A stretch of DNA of 5,726 nt from Chloroflexota bacterium (GTDB lineage: Bacteria > Chloroflexota > Anaerolineae > Promineifilales > Promineifilaceae), in assembly GCA_008501785.1 (NCBI GenBank), contig QQUD01000381.1, forward strand, positions 1 through 5,726, in the 5' to 3' direction. The number at the start of each line of letters is the position of its first letter. Position 1 is the first letter of the stretch. Positions 1-5,580 of this stretch are shown in pieces. The notes beneath the pieces were generated by a model, which saw only the letters and a program-made list of their open reading frames with translations, had not been told where the DNA came from and did not search any database. The position numbers and the translations under genes are program-made.

Positions 1-1
1 G

Positions 2-487
2 GACTGGATGACTTTTGACTGGGACGATGAACTGAAAAATTATGTAGCAGCAATAACAGAACCTGTTGACAGCATCGTTCTTGGGCGAAAGCTTGCACAA
101 GGCTTTATCCCACATTGGGCTGCTAATCCAGAAGAAGAAGGCGCTGAAAAAATAAATAACACGAAAAAAGTCGTTTTTACTAAAACGCTTGATAAGTCAG
201 AATGGGATAATACTGTTTTAGCAAAAGGTGCTCTTGTCGACGAAATCACGAACCTAAAAAAACAAGATGGTAAAGACATCATTGTATATGGTGGCTCGAC
301 TTTTGTATCGGCTCTAATCAAAGAAGGACTGATTGATGAGTTTCATTTATTCATTAATCCAGCTGCAATTGGGAATGGCATGTCGATATTCAAAGAACTT
401 GGCAGCTACCAACATTTGACACTTAAAAAATCTTTGGCATTTGCTTGTGGGATTGTGCTGCTTTATTACGAACCAGCACACGACTAA
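2..487 (+). CDS. RibD_C / dihydrofolate-reductase-like family protein, 5'-truncated by the window edge
   Basis: The reading frame is open from the first bases (Asp-Trp before the first ATG at 8), and family members usually have about 20 more residues ending in a similar D-W-M stretch, so the true start lies upstream of the window and the ATG at 8 is internal. Recognisable family features are the VDSIVLGRKLAQGF segment after the first helix, the nucleotide-binding-like IIVYGGSTFVSALIKEGLIDE stretch split over the central strand and helix, and the HLFINPAAIGNGMSIF strand near the C-terminus. The domain is the fold shared by the RibD reductase half and DHFR; proteins of this stand-alone YwjB/YyaP-like type are presumed NAD(P)H-dependent cytosolic reductases, but their substrates are mostly unknown. 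It should not be called folA. GC is about 39% by hand count, lower than the genes downstream, which fits acquisition from elsewhere. It is followed by a hairpin repeat that may insulate its transcript. Confidence 0.85.
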   Translation, partial: DWMTFDWDDELKNYVAAITEPVDSIVLGRKLAQGFIPHWAANPEEEGAEKINNTKKVVFTKTLDKSEWDNTVLAKGALVDEITNLKKQDGKDIIVYGGSTFVSALIKEGLIDEFHLFINPAAIGNGMSIFKELGSYQHLTLKKSLAFACGIVLLYYEPAHD

Positions 488-530
488 ATATGTCGAATTT
501 AGAACGTGGCACATCACCACGAATGGTATT

Positions 531-589
531 CGTAGGTCAAGACAGCGTCTTGACCATTTGACAGGGACAAAACAACGTTTTGTCCTACG
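531..589. repeat. REP/BIME-like double hairpin, copy 1
   Basis: Two perfect 9-bp hairpins lie head to head. The first is GGTCAAGAC, loop AGC, GTCTTGACC (535-555). The second is GGACAAAAC, loop AAC, GTTTTGTCC (565-585). The unit begins CGTAGG (531-536) and ends CCTACG (584-589), so each hairpin carries a GTAG tetranucleotide on its outer side, one on each strand. GTAG next to a hairpin is the hallmark of REP elements mobilised by REP-associated tyrosine transposases (RAYT/TnpA-REP), and an inverted pair is a BIME-like arrangement. The linker is 9 nt. A further small hairpin, ACGAAT-GGT-ATTCGT (519-533), abuts the left end. Neither hairpin has a T-run, so this is not a classic terminator, though it could stabilise transcript ends. 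No RAYT gene is in the window. Confidence 0.8.
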
Positions 590-607
590 ATTTAATCAGG
601 AGTATTC

Positions 608-1588
608 GTGTTACCGAGAGTTGTTGTTACACAAAAAATTTATGATGGGGCGATGGAACTTTTTCGACAGGAGGGGGTTCATGTAGCTTATCATGAGTCG
701 GACTTGCCCATGGAAGTTGAGGAATTGAAAACGGCCGTTTTCGATGCCGACGGCATTGTCTGTTTATTAACCGACAAGATCACCGCTGAAGTAATGGATG
801 CTGCGCCAAACTTGAAAGTAATTGCCAATGTAGCCGTTGGCTATGACAATATTGACGTCCCAGCTGCAACAGAACGAGGCATTATTGTCACAAACACCCC
901 AGACGTGCTCACAGAAACAACGGCAGACTTGGCATTTGCTCTCATCTTAGCAATCGCCCGCCGTATTCCAGAAGCAGATGCGTACATGCGTGCTGGTAAA
1001 TATCAGAGGTTTGAAATTTTTCCAGAAATGGTGGGCATAGATGTGTATGGCAAAACGTTGGGGATTGTGGGGATGGGGCGGATTGGAACGGCCGTTGCCC
1101 GTCGTGCAGCTCTCGGATTCAACATGCGCGTTTTATACACATCCAATCATGTCAAAGAAACGGTCGAACAAGAACTAGGTGCCAAAAAAGCACCATTTTC
1201 CACCTTGCTTCAAGAGTCCGACTTTATCAGTGTCAACACCCCATTAACACCCGAAACACGGCATCTGTTCACCCTCAACGAATTTAAACAAATGAAACCA
1301 ACCGCATGCATTGTGAACACGGCACGAGGCCCAATTATCCATGAAGCTGATTTAGTGCAAGCGTTGACAGATGGATTAATTCGTGGGGCGGCACTCGATG
1401 TGTTTGAAAATGAACCAGAAATGGTTCCCGGATTAGCCCAAATCAAAGATCGTCTGGTCGTTGCACCCCATGTGGGCAGTGCCACCATCGAAACTCGCCA
1501 GCAAATGGCCCTATTAGCCGTCAAAAATGCTATTGCTACTTTAACTGGTCATCGGTCGCCAAACATAGTGAACCCTCAAGATGATTGA
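608..1588 (+). CDS. D-isomer-specific 2-hydroxyacid dehydrogenase (glyoxylate/hydroxypyruvate reductase-like, D-glycerate dehydrogenase)
   Basis: A 326-residue protein, the usual length for the family, starting at GTG with AGGAG (598-602) five bases upstream. The catalytic domain halves (about 1-100 and 290-326) flank a Rossmann cofactor domain with the GMGRIG glycine motif at residues 155-160. The catalytic triad is present: Arg240 in NTARGP, Glu269 in FENEP and His288 in PHVGSAT. The family reduces 2-oxoacids such as glyoxylate or hydroxypyruvate to D-2-hydroxyacids in the cytosol. After the second Rossmann strand (VLYTSN, residues 175-180) no Asp or Glu is seen where NAD-specific members usually have one, so NADP(H) use is possible; this is inference. 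The exact substrate cannot be read from sequence. The gene sits between two copies of the same hairpin repeat, with no promoter I can recognise in front. Confidence 0.93.
   Translation: MLPRVVVTQKIYDGAMELFRQEGVHVAYHESDLPMEVEELKTAVFDADGIVCLLTDKITAEVMDAAPNLKVIANVAVGYDNIDVPAATERGIIVTNTPDVLTETTADLAFALILAIARRIPEADAYMRAGKYQRFEIFPEMVGIDVYGKTLGIVGMGRIGTAVARRAALGFNMRVLYTSNHVKETVEQELGAKKAPFSTLLQESDFISVNTPLTPETRHLFTLNEFKQMKPTACIVNTARGPIIHEADLVQALTDGLIRGAALDVFENEPEMVPGLAQIKDRLVVAPHVGSATIETRQQMALLAVKNAIATLTGHRSPNIVNPQDD
727..742. repeat. Highly iterated palindrome-like site (GAAAACGGCCGTTTTC), longest of five
   Basis: A perfect 16-bp palindrome inside the dehydrogenase gene. Its core octamer ACGGCCGT also occurs at 1088-1095, 3625-3632, 4782-4789 and 4824-4831, and a decayed half (AAACGGCCG) at 5368-5376. 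All lie inside coding sequence, in three different genes and in more than one reading frame relation. Five exact octamers in 5.7 kb is far above chance (about 0.1 expected at even base composition). The pattern recalls highly iterated palindromes such as cyanobacterial HIP1, although the sequence differs. Confidence 0.6.
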
Positions 1589-1589
1589 T

Positions 1590-1659
1590 CGTAGGTCAAG
1601 ACGCCGTCTTGACCCGGTGCTAATTAATCACTTTGGACAAAACAGCGTTTTGTCCTACG
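1590..1659. repeat. REP/BIME-like double hairpin, copy 2
   Basis: The same two-hairpin unit as at 531-589 and in the same orientation. Hairpin one is GGTCAAGAC, loop GCC, GTCTTGACC (1594-1614). Hairpin two is GGACAAAAC, loop AGC, GTTTTGTCC (1635-1655). The ends are CGTAGG (1590-1595) and CCTACG (1654-1659). Stems are identical to copy 1, while the loops differ by single bases and the linker is 20 nt instead of 9 and unrelated, so conservation follows the hairpins plus GTAG ends. It starts one base after the dehydrogenase stop and ends eight bases before the xseB ribosome binding site. Confidence 0.82.
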
Positions 1660-1677
1660 CTTTGTTGGAGAAGTGAA

Positions 1678-1890
1678 ATGAACGATATTACAGAACTCAC
1701 GTTTGAACAAGCTTTAGTAGAGTTGGAAGAAATCGTTACAAAATTAGAAGCTGGCGAATTAACGCTTGAAGAGTCATTGGCCCTATTTGAGCGTGGGCAA
1801 AAGTTAGCAAACCGATGCAACGTCCAACTTGATAAAGCAACGCTACGAGTCGAACAGCTAACGACCGATGGCGAGATAGTTGAACTTTAG
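1678..1890 (+). CDS. xseB: Exodeoxyribonuclease VII small subunit
   Basis: A 70-residue, mostly helical protein with the XseB signature: FEQALVELEEIVTKLEAGEL followed by LTLEESLALFERGQKLANRCNVQLDKA. XseB binds several copies per large subunit XseA to form exonuclease VII, which degrades single-stranded DNA in both directions and acts in repair. The start chosen is ATG at 1678, preceded by GGAG (1667-1670) seven bases upstream. An in-frame ATG at 1633 would add 15 residues, but these would be translated from the second hairpin of the repeat just upstream and have no ribosome binding site, so it is rejected. XseA is not beside it in this window. The length and sequence are ordinary for the family. 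It may share a transcript with the dehydrogenase. Confidence 0.93.
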   Translation: MNDITELTFEQALVELEEIVTKLEAGELTLEESLALFERGQKLANRCNVQLDKATLRVEQLTTDGEIVEL

Positions 1891-1901
1891 ATAAATTTAA
1901 A

Positions 1902-1930
1902 CTGCTAACGGCTAAAATCAGTGTTATACT
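1902..1930 (+). promoter_or_regulatory. Putative sigma70-type promoter for ftsY with extended -10
   Basis: TGTTATACT at 1922-1930 matches an extended -10 box (TGn plus TATACT). The hexamer 17 bases further upstream, CTGCTA (1902-1907), is only a weak -35 match, as is common with extended -10 promoters. Transcription would start near 1937, twelve bases after the xseB stop region ends, giving a leader of about 100 nt that carries the repeats described at 1958-2024. Confidence 0.45.
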
Positions 1931-1957
1931 CGTTGCGATTTACGAAATTACAACCAG

Positions 1958-2024
1958 TTTCCCGGAAGCTTTGAACCTGTAGTTAGAAGTTCACGTTAGA
2001 AACAGATTCCGGGAAGATTTGAAT
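1958..2024. repeat. Two degenerate direct repeats with core TTCCSGGAAG in the ftsY leader
   Basis: TTTCCCGGAAGCTTTGAAC (1958-1976) and ATTCCGGGAAGATTTGAAT (2006-2024) agree at 15 of 19 positions and start 48 bases apart. The segment between them holds a short direct repeat, GTTAGAA, at 1982-1988 and 1995-2001. The same core recurs behind the unknown gene at 5523-5535 and, inverted, at 5568-5580, so this is an interspersed family and not a local accident. The second copy ends three bases before the GAGGG ribosome binding site of ftsY. Confidence 0.6.
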
Positions 2025-2038
2025 ACGAGGGTAAAACA

Positions 2039-2941
2039 TTGTTTAAAAGCATACGTGAGTCACTGAACCGCACGCGCCAATCTGTTTTTGGTCAGATTGC
2101 CGGTGTGTTAGGTGCCGGTGATATTGATGAAGAAACCTGGGAAGACCTGGAAGCCTTGTTGGTGCAGGCAGATGTCGGTGTGCCAACTACATTGGACATC
2201 GTGGAAAAACTCCAAGGCCGTGTTAGAAAAGAAGGACTCCTGAAAGCTGACCAACTTGTCAATGCATTAAAAGAAGAATTACGGGCAATTTTAGGAGAAC
2301 CTCCTCCATTTGCAATGGAAGAACCACGCCAGCTAACCGTTGTGATGGTTGTTGGTGTCAATGGCTCTGGTAAAACAACGACCATCGGTAAATTATCCCG
2401 GCGGTATCTCGAGCAAGATCGCAAGGTTGTTTTGGCAGCGGCAGATACATTTCGGGCGGCAGCTATTGACCAATTGAAAGTGTGGGGTGAACGAGCTGAT
2501 GTCCCAGTCATTTCTGGTCAACCTGGTGGTGATCCTGGTGCCACTGCTTATGATGGCATTCGAGCTGCCCGTGCCCGTGGATACGATTTGTTGTTTATTG
2601 ACACAGCGGGTCGTTTGCATACCAAATTCAATTTGATGCGTGAATTGGAAAAAGTACACAGCGTTTGTCAAAAAAGTGTGCATCAGGCTCCGCATGAGGT
2701 GCTGCTTGTGCTTGATGCCCCAACCGGGCAAAATGCATTGGTGCAAGCAACCAAATTTAAAGAGTCGGTTAACGCGACAGGGGTTATTCTCACCAAATTG
2801 GATGGCACGGCAAAAGGTGGCATGGTGTTTGCTATTTACCGTGAGCTTGGTTTGCCAGTGAGATTTATTGGCACTGGCGAACGAATCGAGGATTTAGCGC
2901 CATTTGATGCAGATTTGTTTGTTGATGGTTTGTTTGAATAA
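2039..2941 (+). CDS. ftsY: Signal recognition particle receptor FtsY (SRP-type GTPase)
   Basis: A 300-residue protein starting at TTG, with GAGGG (2027-2031) seven bases upstream. It is the membrane-associated receptor that docks SRP-ribosome complexes at the Sec translocon, with reciprocal GTP hydrolysis between FtsY and Ffh. Residues 1-20 could form the basic amphipathic membrane-targeting helix, and residues 20-85 are the helical N domain (ALLVQADVG near 40-47). The G domain shows all elements: P-loop GVNGSGKTT 106-114, DTFRAAA 136-142 in the SRP-specific insertion, DTAGR 188-192, TKLD 252-255 and GTGE 278-281, with LDGTAKGG typical of SRP GTPases. The acidic A domain of enterobacterial FtsY is absent, as in many other bacteria. 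LDAPTGQNAL at 225-234 has Pro where Thr is usual, a minor change. It has its own probable promoter and is followed by prfB after 138 bases. Confidence 0.97.
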   Translation: MFKSIRESLNRTRQSVFGQIAGVLGAGDIDEETWEDLEALLVQADVGVPTTLDIVEKLQGRVRKEGLLKADQLVNALKEELRAILGEPPPFAMEEPRQLTVVMVVGVNGSGKTTTIGKLSRRYLEQDRKVVLAAADTFRAAAIDQLKVWGERADVPVISGQPGGDPGATAYDGIRAARARGYDLLFIDTAGRLHTKFNLMRELEKVHSVCQKSVHQAPHEVLLVLDAPTGQNALVQATKFKESVNATGVILTKLDGTAKGGMVFAIYRELGLPVRFIGTGERIEDLAPFDADLFVDGLFE

Positions 2942-2944
2942 ATG

Positions 2945-2982
2945 CCAGTTTGTCCCAAAATGAATTTTGGGTCTACCAGTTT
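2945..2982. repeat. GTAG-type hairpin flanked by 7-bp direct repeats
   Basis: CCCAAAA, loop TGAA, TTTTGGG (2955-2970 plus closing base pairs, 2954-2971) forms a strong hairpin just after the ftsY stop. On the right it is followed by TCTAC, so the bottom strand reads GTAGA then the hairpin, which resembles the REP-like hairpins at 531-589 and 1590-1659 but with a different stem. It is bracketed by CCAGTTT at 2945-2951 and 2976-2982. There is no T-run, so it is at best a 3'-end stabiliser and not a clear intrinsic terminator for ftsY. Confidence 0.55.
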
Positions 2983-3079
2983 ACACATGTTTTCTGAGCT
3001 TAGACCTCGAATTCGTTCGATGTCAATGATCGCTTTCTGATCGCAAAAAACTAAAATAAAACTTATCGGGAGAATGAAC

Positions 3080-4175
3080 ATGGAACTTTTAACGACTGAA
3101 CTTCAACAATTACAAGAAACGGTTGAACAGCTACGGAGGCGGCTTTGACATAGATGTCAAAGTCGATCAATTAAAACAACTTGAATTACTCGCAGCAGAA
3201 CCCAATTTTTGGGATGATGCTGCAAAAGCACAAGCGGCGATGCGCGACATGACGCGTTTGCGCAATCAGGTGAATGTTTGGCAAAATTTGAGTGGCCGCA
3301 TTGAAGATTCTTTGGAACTGATTGAACTTGGTGATGAAGAGCTTTCTGCTGAAATTAAACAAGAAACAGAATCTTTAAAGGTGAAATTGGCTGACTTGGA
3401 ATTTCAGACGCTGTTTGCTGGGAAGTATGATGACGAGAATGCAATTCTGGCCATTCATGCTGGCGCAGGCGGTACCGAAGCGCAAGATTGGGCTGAAATG
3501 TTGCAGCGGATGTTTATTCGCTGGGCGGAAGCACATGGTGTTCAGGTAGATATTTTGGATTTTACCTCTGGTGATTCTGCTGGTTTGAAAAGCTGTCTGA
3601 TGTCGTTTAAGGGGGATTATGCATACGGCCGTTTAAAATCCGAACGCGGTGTCCATCGACTCGTGCGTATCTCGCCATTCGATTCATCCAATCGCCGCCA
3701 CACATCCTTTGCTAAGGTTGAAGTGTGGCCAGATGTGGCTGAGGATATCGAAATCGAGATCGATGAAAAAGATTTGCGGATTGACCGATTTAGAGCCAGC
3801 GGTGCCGGTGGTCAGCATGTTCAGAAAAATGAAACGGCAATCCGTATTACCCACAATCCCACAGGCATCGTCGTGTCTTGTCAAAATCAGCGCTCACTTA
3901 CACAAAATATGCAGTCAGCGATGAACATCCTCAAATCGCAACTGTTTGATCTAGAACGCCGCAAGCAAGATGCTGAAATGGCGGCTTTAAAGGGCGAAGA
4001 TGTCGATGCCGGTTGGGGCAGTCAGATTCGTTCTTATGTATTGCATCCTTATAAAATGGTCAAAGATCATCGGACCAATTTTGAAGTTGGAAATGCCCAG
4101 TCGGTTATCGACGGCAAGCTTGATGGCTTTATGGAGGCGTTTTTACGGCATACAATTGGTGAAAATGGAGGTTAA
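3080..4175 (+). CDS. prfB: Peptide chain release factor 2, with programmed +1 frameshift
   Basis: Starts at ATG 3080 with GGGAG (3068-3072) seven bases upstream; an in-frame ATG at 3074 is too close to that site. Codons 1-22 (MELLTTELQQ to RRRL) end at TGA 3146-3148. Skipping T3146 continues in the other frame from GAC at 3147, giving 22 + 342 = 364 residues, close to the 365 of Escherichia coli RF2. The SPF anticodon-like motif that reads UGA/UAA is at residues 198-200, and the GGQ motif that triggers peptidyl-tRNA hydrolysis at 243-245, within RASGAGGQHVQKN. The preceding residue is Ala, as in most RF2. The protein acts on the ribosome. RF2 controls its own synthesis: low RF2 lets the ribosome pause at TGA and shift. 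A simple caller would start at TTG 3123 and give a wrong N-terminus. The gene after it begins 6 bases downstream. Confidence 0.96.
3135..3149 (+). promoter_or_regulatory. prfB: prfB programmed +1 frameshift site
   Basis: GGAGG (3135-3139), then CGG, then CTT-TGA-C (3143-3149). The internal Shine-Dalgarno-like GGAGG sits three bases ahead of the slippery CTT codon, the same spacing as in the classic E. coli site, and TGA is followed by C, the weakest termination context. The peptidyl-tRNA on CTT slips to TTT so that GAC is read next. This is the recoding switch by which RF2 limits its own expression. Confidence 0.95.
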
Positions 4176-4181
4176 TGCACA

Positions 4182-5483
4182 ATGGCTAATGATCGTGGCA
4201 GTATGAGAGACAAGATGCGGCGCGCACGACGCGCTGCCGGAACCCGTAAATCGACTGGCTCACCGCGTAAGGGGGCCAGACCCGCTCGAAAACCCGCTGT
4301 CGGGCGACGTGCACGTCCCACGGCGCGTGCGAATGCCACCCAAAGGAAAATCAATCAGCGTCCAATGCCTAAACCACCCGCACGACGCAAGCCGGTTGCG
4401 CATCCAGGTGCGTCGACTGCCGCTGCTACAAGTGCGGCGAATGCACAACTGCAAGCGACAATTGACCAACTCCATACAAGATTTGATCGGTTGGAGTCAG
4501 ATGCTCAGTTAGGTGATATTTACAGTGCAATTGGTGAAATCGATTCCCGTCTGACAGAACTTCCGTTTACGTTAGAAAATTTGCGTGAGCGGGGGTATGT
4601 TCATGCAGGTGAGCTTGAAGATTTGCTAGAAGCGTTGGATGACAAATGGGATGAGATACGACCTCGTGTGGATACGGCATTACGTGCCCAAGTAAGAAGA
4701 TTAGATTCAGACATGGATCAGACGGAGCGGCAGTTGAATCGGTTGCGTGTTACGAATCAATCGGCGGTGAAGGGGGCGGAAACGGCCGTTTCTGGCCTAG
4801 AGCGTCAAATTCGGGGGGCGAAAACGGCCGTTTCTGGTCTTTATGGCGGTATCGACACCGAACTCTACAAAATTGACCATGAATTTAGCCAAGTCAAAAC
4901 CATGCTCGATCTGTTAGACGGCTCACAAGAGATTCGGATGCAAGAAGCCGAGGGTCCTTTGCTTGCTGTTGCCTCGGAATGGCAGCAAGACGGAGACGAT
5001 GGGCCAGAAGGTTATCTTTTCCTTACCGACCAACGCCTGCTTTTTGAACAACGAGAAGAAGTCGTTACCAAAAGACGATTTGGCATTTTTAAAGCCGATT
5101 CAGAGATGGTACAGCAGCTTCATATCGATGTTTCAGTGCATGATATTGAATCTGTCCAGCACAAAGAAGAAGGTGGATTCCTGGGCATGGGAAAAGATGA
5201 TATTATCGAACTGGTCTTTGCCGCAACAGCACCACTATCCCGTGCGCGTTTCCATTTGAAAGGTCAAGACTCCGACGAGTGGGCAGCAATGATAAAACGC
5301 ATCCAGACAGGAGACATTGACGAAGATCGCGCTGACGACTATGTTGAGGAAATGGAAACAGCTGCAGAAACGGCCGCTGCTTTTCCTGAAAAATGTCCAA
5401 CTTGCTTTGCAGATGTACCTGTCCAACAGCGAGGTGTAACGAGCGTCACCTGCGAGTTTTGCGGGACAGAAATTACGCCATGA
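4182..5483 (+). CDS. Unknown multidomain protein: basic disordered tail, coiled coil, GRAM/PH-like domain, zinc ribbon
   Basis: I do not recognise a named family for the whole 433-residue protein. The ATG is preceded by GGAGG (4167-4171), which lies inside the last prfB codons, ten bases upstream; the prfB gap is 6 bases, so co-transcription is likely. Residues 1-80 are rich in Arg, Lys, Ala and Pro, presumably disordered and able to bind nucleic acid or acidic surfaces. Residues 85-250 look helical and coiled-coil-like, rich in charged heptad-style segments, with a 14-residue tandem repeat at 197-224. Residues 255-375 contain GYLFLTDQRLLFEQ followed by alternating strands and a final helix (DSDEWAAMIKRI), typical of GRAM/bacterial PH-like folds. 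Residues 405-427 carry CPTC and CEFC, 15 residues apart, a zinc-ribbon signature. No signal peptide or membrane span is seen, so it is probably cytosolic. The tail-coding DNA is about 60-70% GC, above its neighbours. Confidence 0.85.
   Translation: MANDRGSMRDKMRRARRAAGTRKSTGSPRKGARPARKPAVGRRARPTARANATQRKINQRPMPKPPARRKPVAHPGASTAAATSAANAQLQATIDQLHTRFDRLESDAQLGDIYSAIGEIDSRLTELPFTLENLRERGYVHAGELEDLLEALDDKWDEIRPRVDTALRAQVRRLDSDMDQTERQLNRLRVTNQSAVKGAETAVSGLERQIRGAKTAVSGLYGGIDTELYKIDHEFSQVKTMLDLLDGSQEIRMQEAEGPLLAVASEWQQDGDDGPEGYLFLTDQRLLFEQREEVVTKRRFGIFKADSEMVQQLHIDVSVHDIESVQHKEEGGFLGMGKDDIIELVFAATAPLSRARFHLKGQDSDEWAAMIKRIQTGDIDEDRADDYVEEMETAAETAAAFPEKCPTCFADVPVQQRGVTSVTCEFCGTEITP
4770..4853 (+). 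repeat. 42-bp in-frame tandem duplication inside the unknown gene
   Basis: Codons for residues 197-210 (KGAETAVSGLERQI) and 211-224 (RGAKTAVSGLYGGI) form two adjacent 14-residue units with the shared core GA-x-TAVSGL. Each DNA unit carries AAACGGCCGTTTC, so the duplication also doubles the iterated palindrome. The length is a multiple of three and of two heptads, which would keep a coiled coil in register. Confidence 0.7.
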
Positions 5484-5501
5484 CGATAACAAAAACTCTG
5501 T

Positions 5502-5580
5502 TTCAAAAGCTTCTTGAACCATTTTCCAGGAAGCTATGAACTAAATTTTTAAGAAAATTAGCATCGAAGCTTCCGGGAAA
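5502..5580. repeat. Cluster of TTCCSGGAAG-family repeats, partly inverted, downstream of the unknown gene
   Basis: TTTCCAGGAAGCT (5523-5535) and AGCTTCCGGGAAA (5568-5580) are inverted copies with a single mismatch and could pair as a 13-bp stem around a 32-nt loop. The loop contains a smaller stem, AATTTT-TAAG-AAAATT (5544-5559). A third relative, near-palindromic TTCAAAAGCTTCTTGAA, lies at 5502-5518. The core is the same as in the ftsY leader at 1958-2024. The structure lies 18 bases past the stop codon and could mark the end of the prfB transcript, but there is no T-run after the stem. Confidence 0.55.

Noticed and set aside
441..686. Open frame of 81 codons overlapping the end of the first gene, the repeat and the start of the dehydrogenase
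   Set aside because: It runs through the hairpin repeat and out of frame through two well-supported genes; the product resembles nothing known.
531..1659. Composite transposon carrying the dehydrogenase between two repeat copies
   Set aside because: There is no transposase or target duplication around the pair, and the repeats are of a type found singly between genes; independent insertions explain the layout more simply.
1633..1677. Upstream in-frame ATG extending xseB by 15 residues
   Set aside because: The extension would be translated from the repeat hairpin, has no ribosome binding site, and family alignment begins after 1678, which has GGAG at good spacing.
2954..2971. Intrinsic terminator after ftsY
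   Set aside because: The hairpin is strong but AT-rich in the stem and is not followed by a run of T residues.
3052..3057. TAAAAT as a -10 box for prfB
   Set aside because: It lies only 11 bases before the ribosome binding site and no reasonable -35 is seen 16-18 bases upstream; the AT-rich leader could produce it by chance.
3123..3146. TTG at 3123 as the prfB start
   Set aside because: The upstream zero frame from ATG 3080 has a good ribosome binding site, RF2-like sequence and a canonical frameshift site; 3123 would drop the N-terminus.
4172..4354. Antisense open frame of 60 codons rich in Arg and Ala
   Set aside because: It is a shadow of the GC-rich basic tail of the unknown gene, with no start signal of its own.
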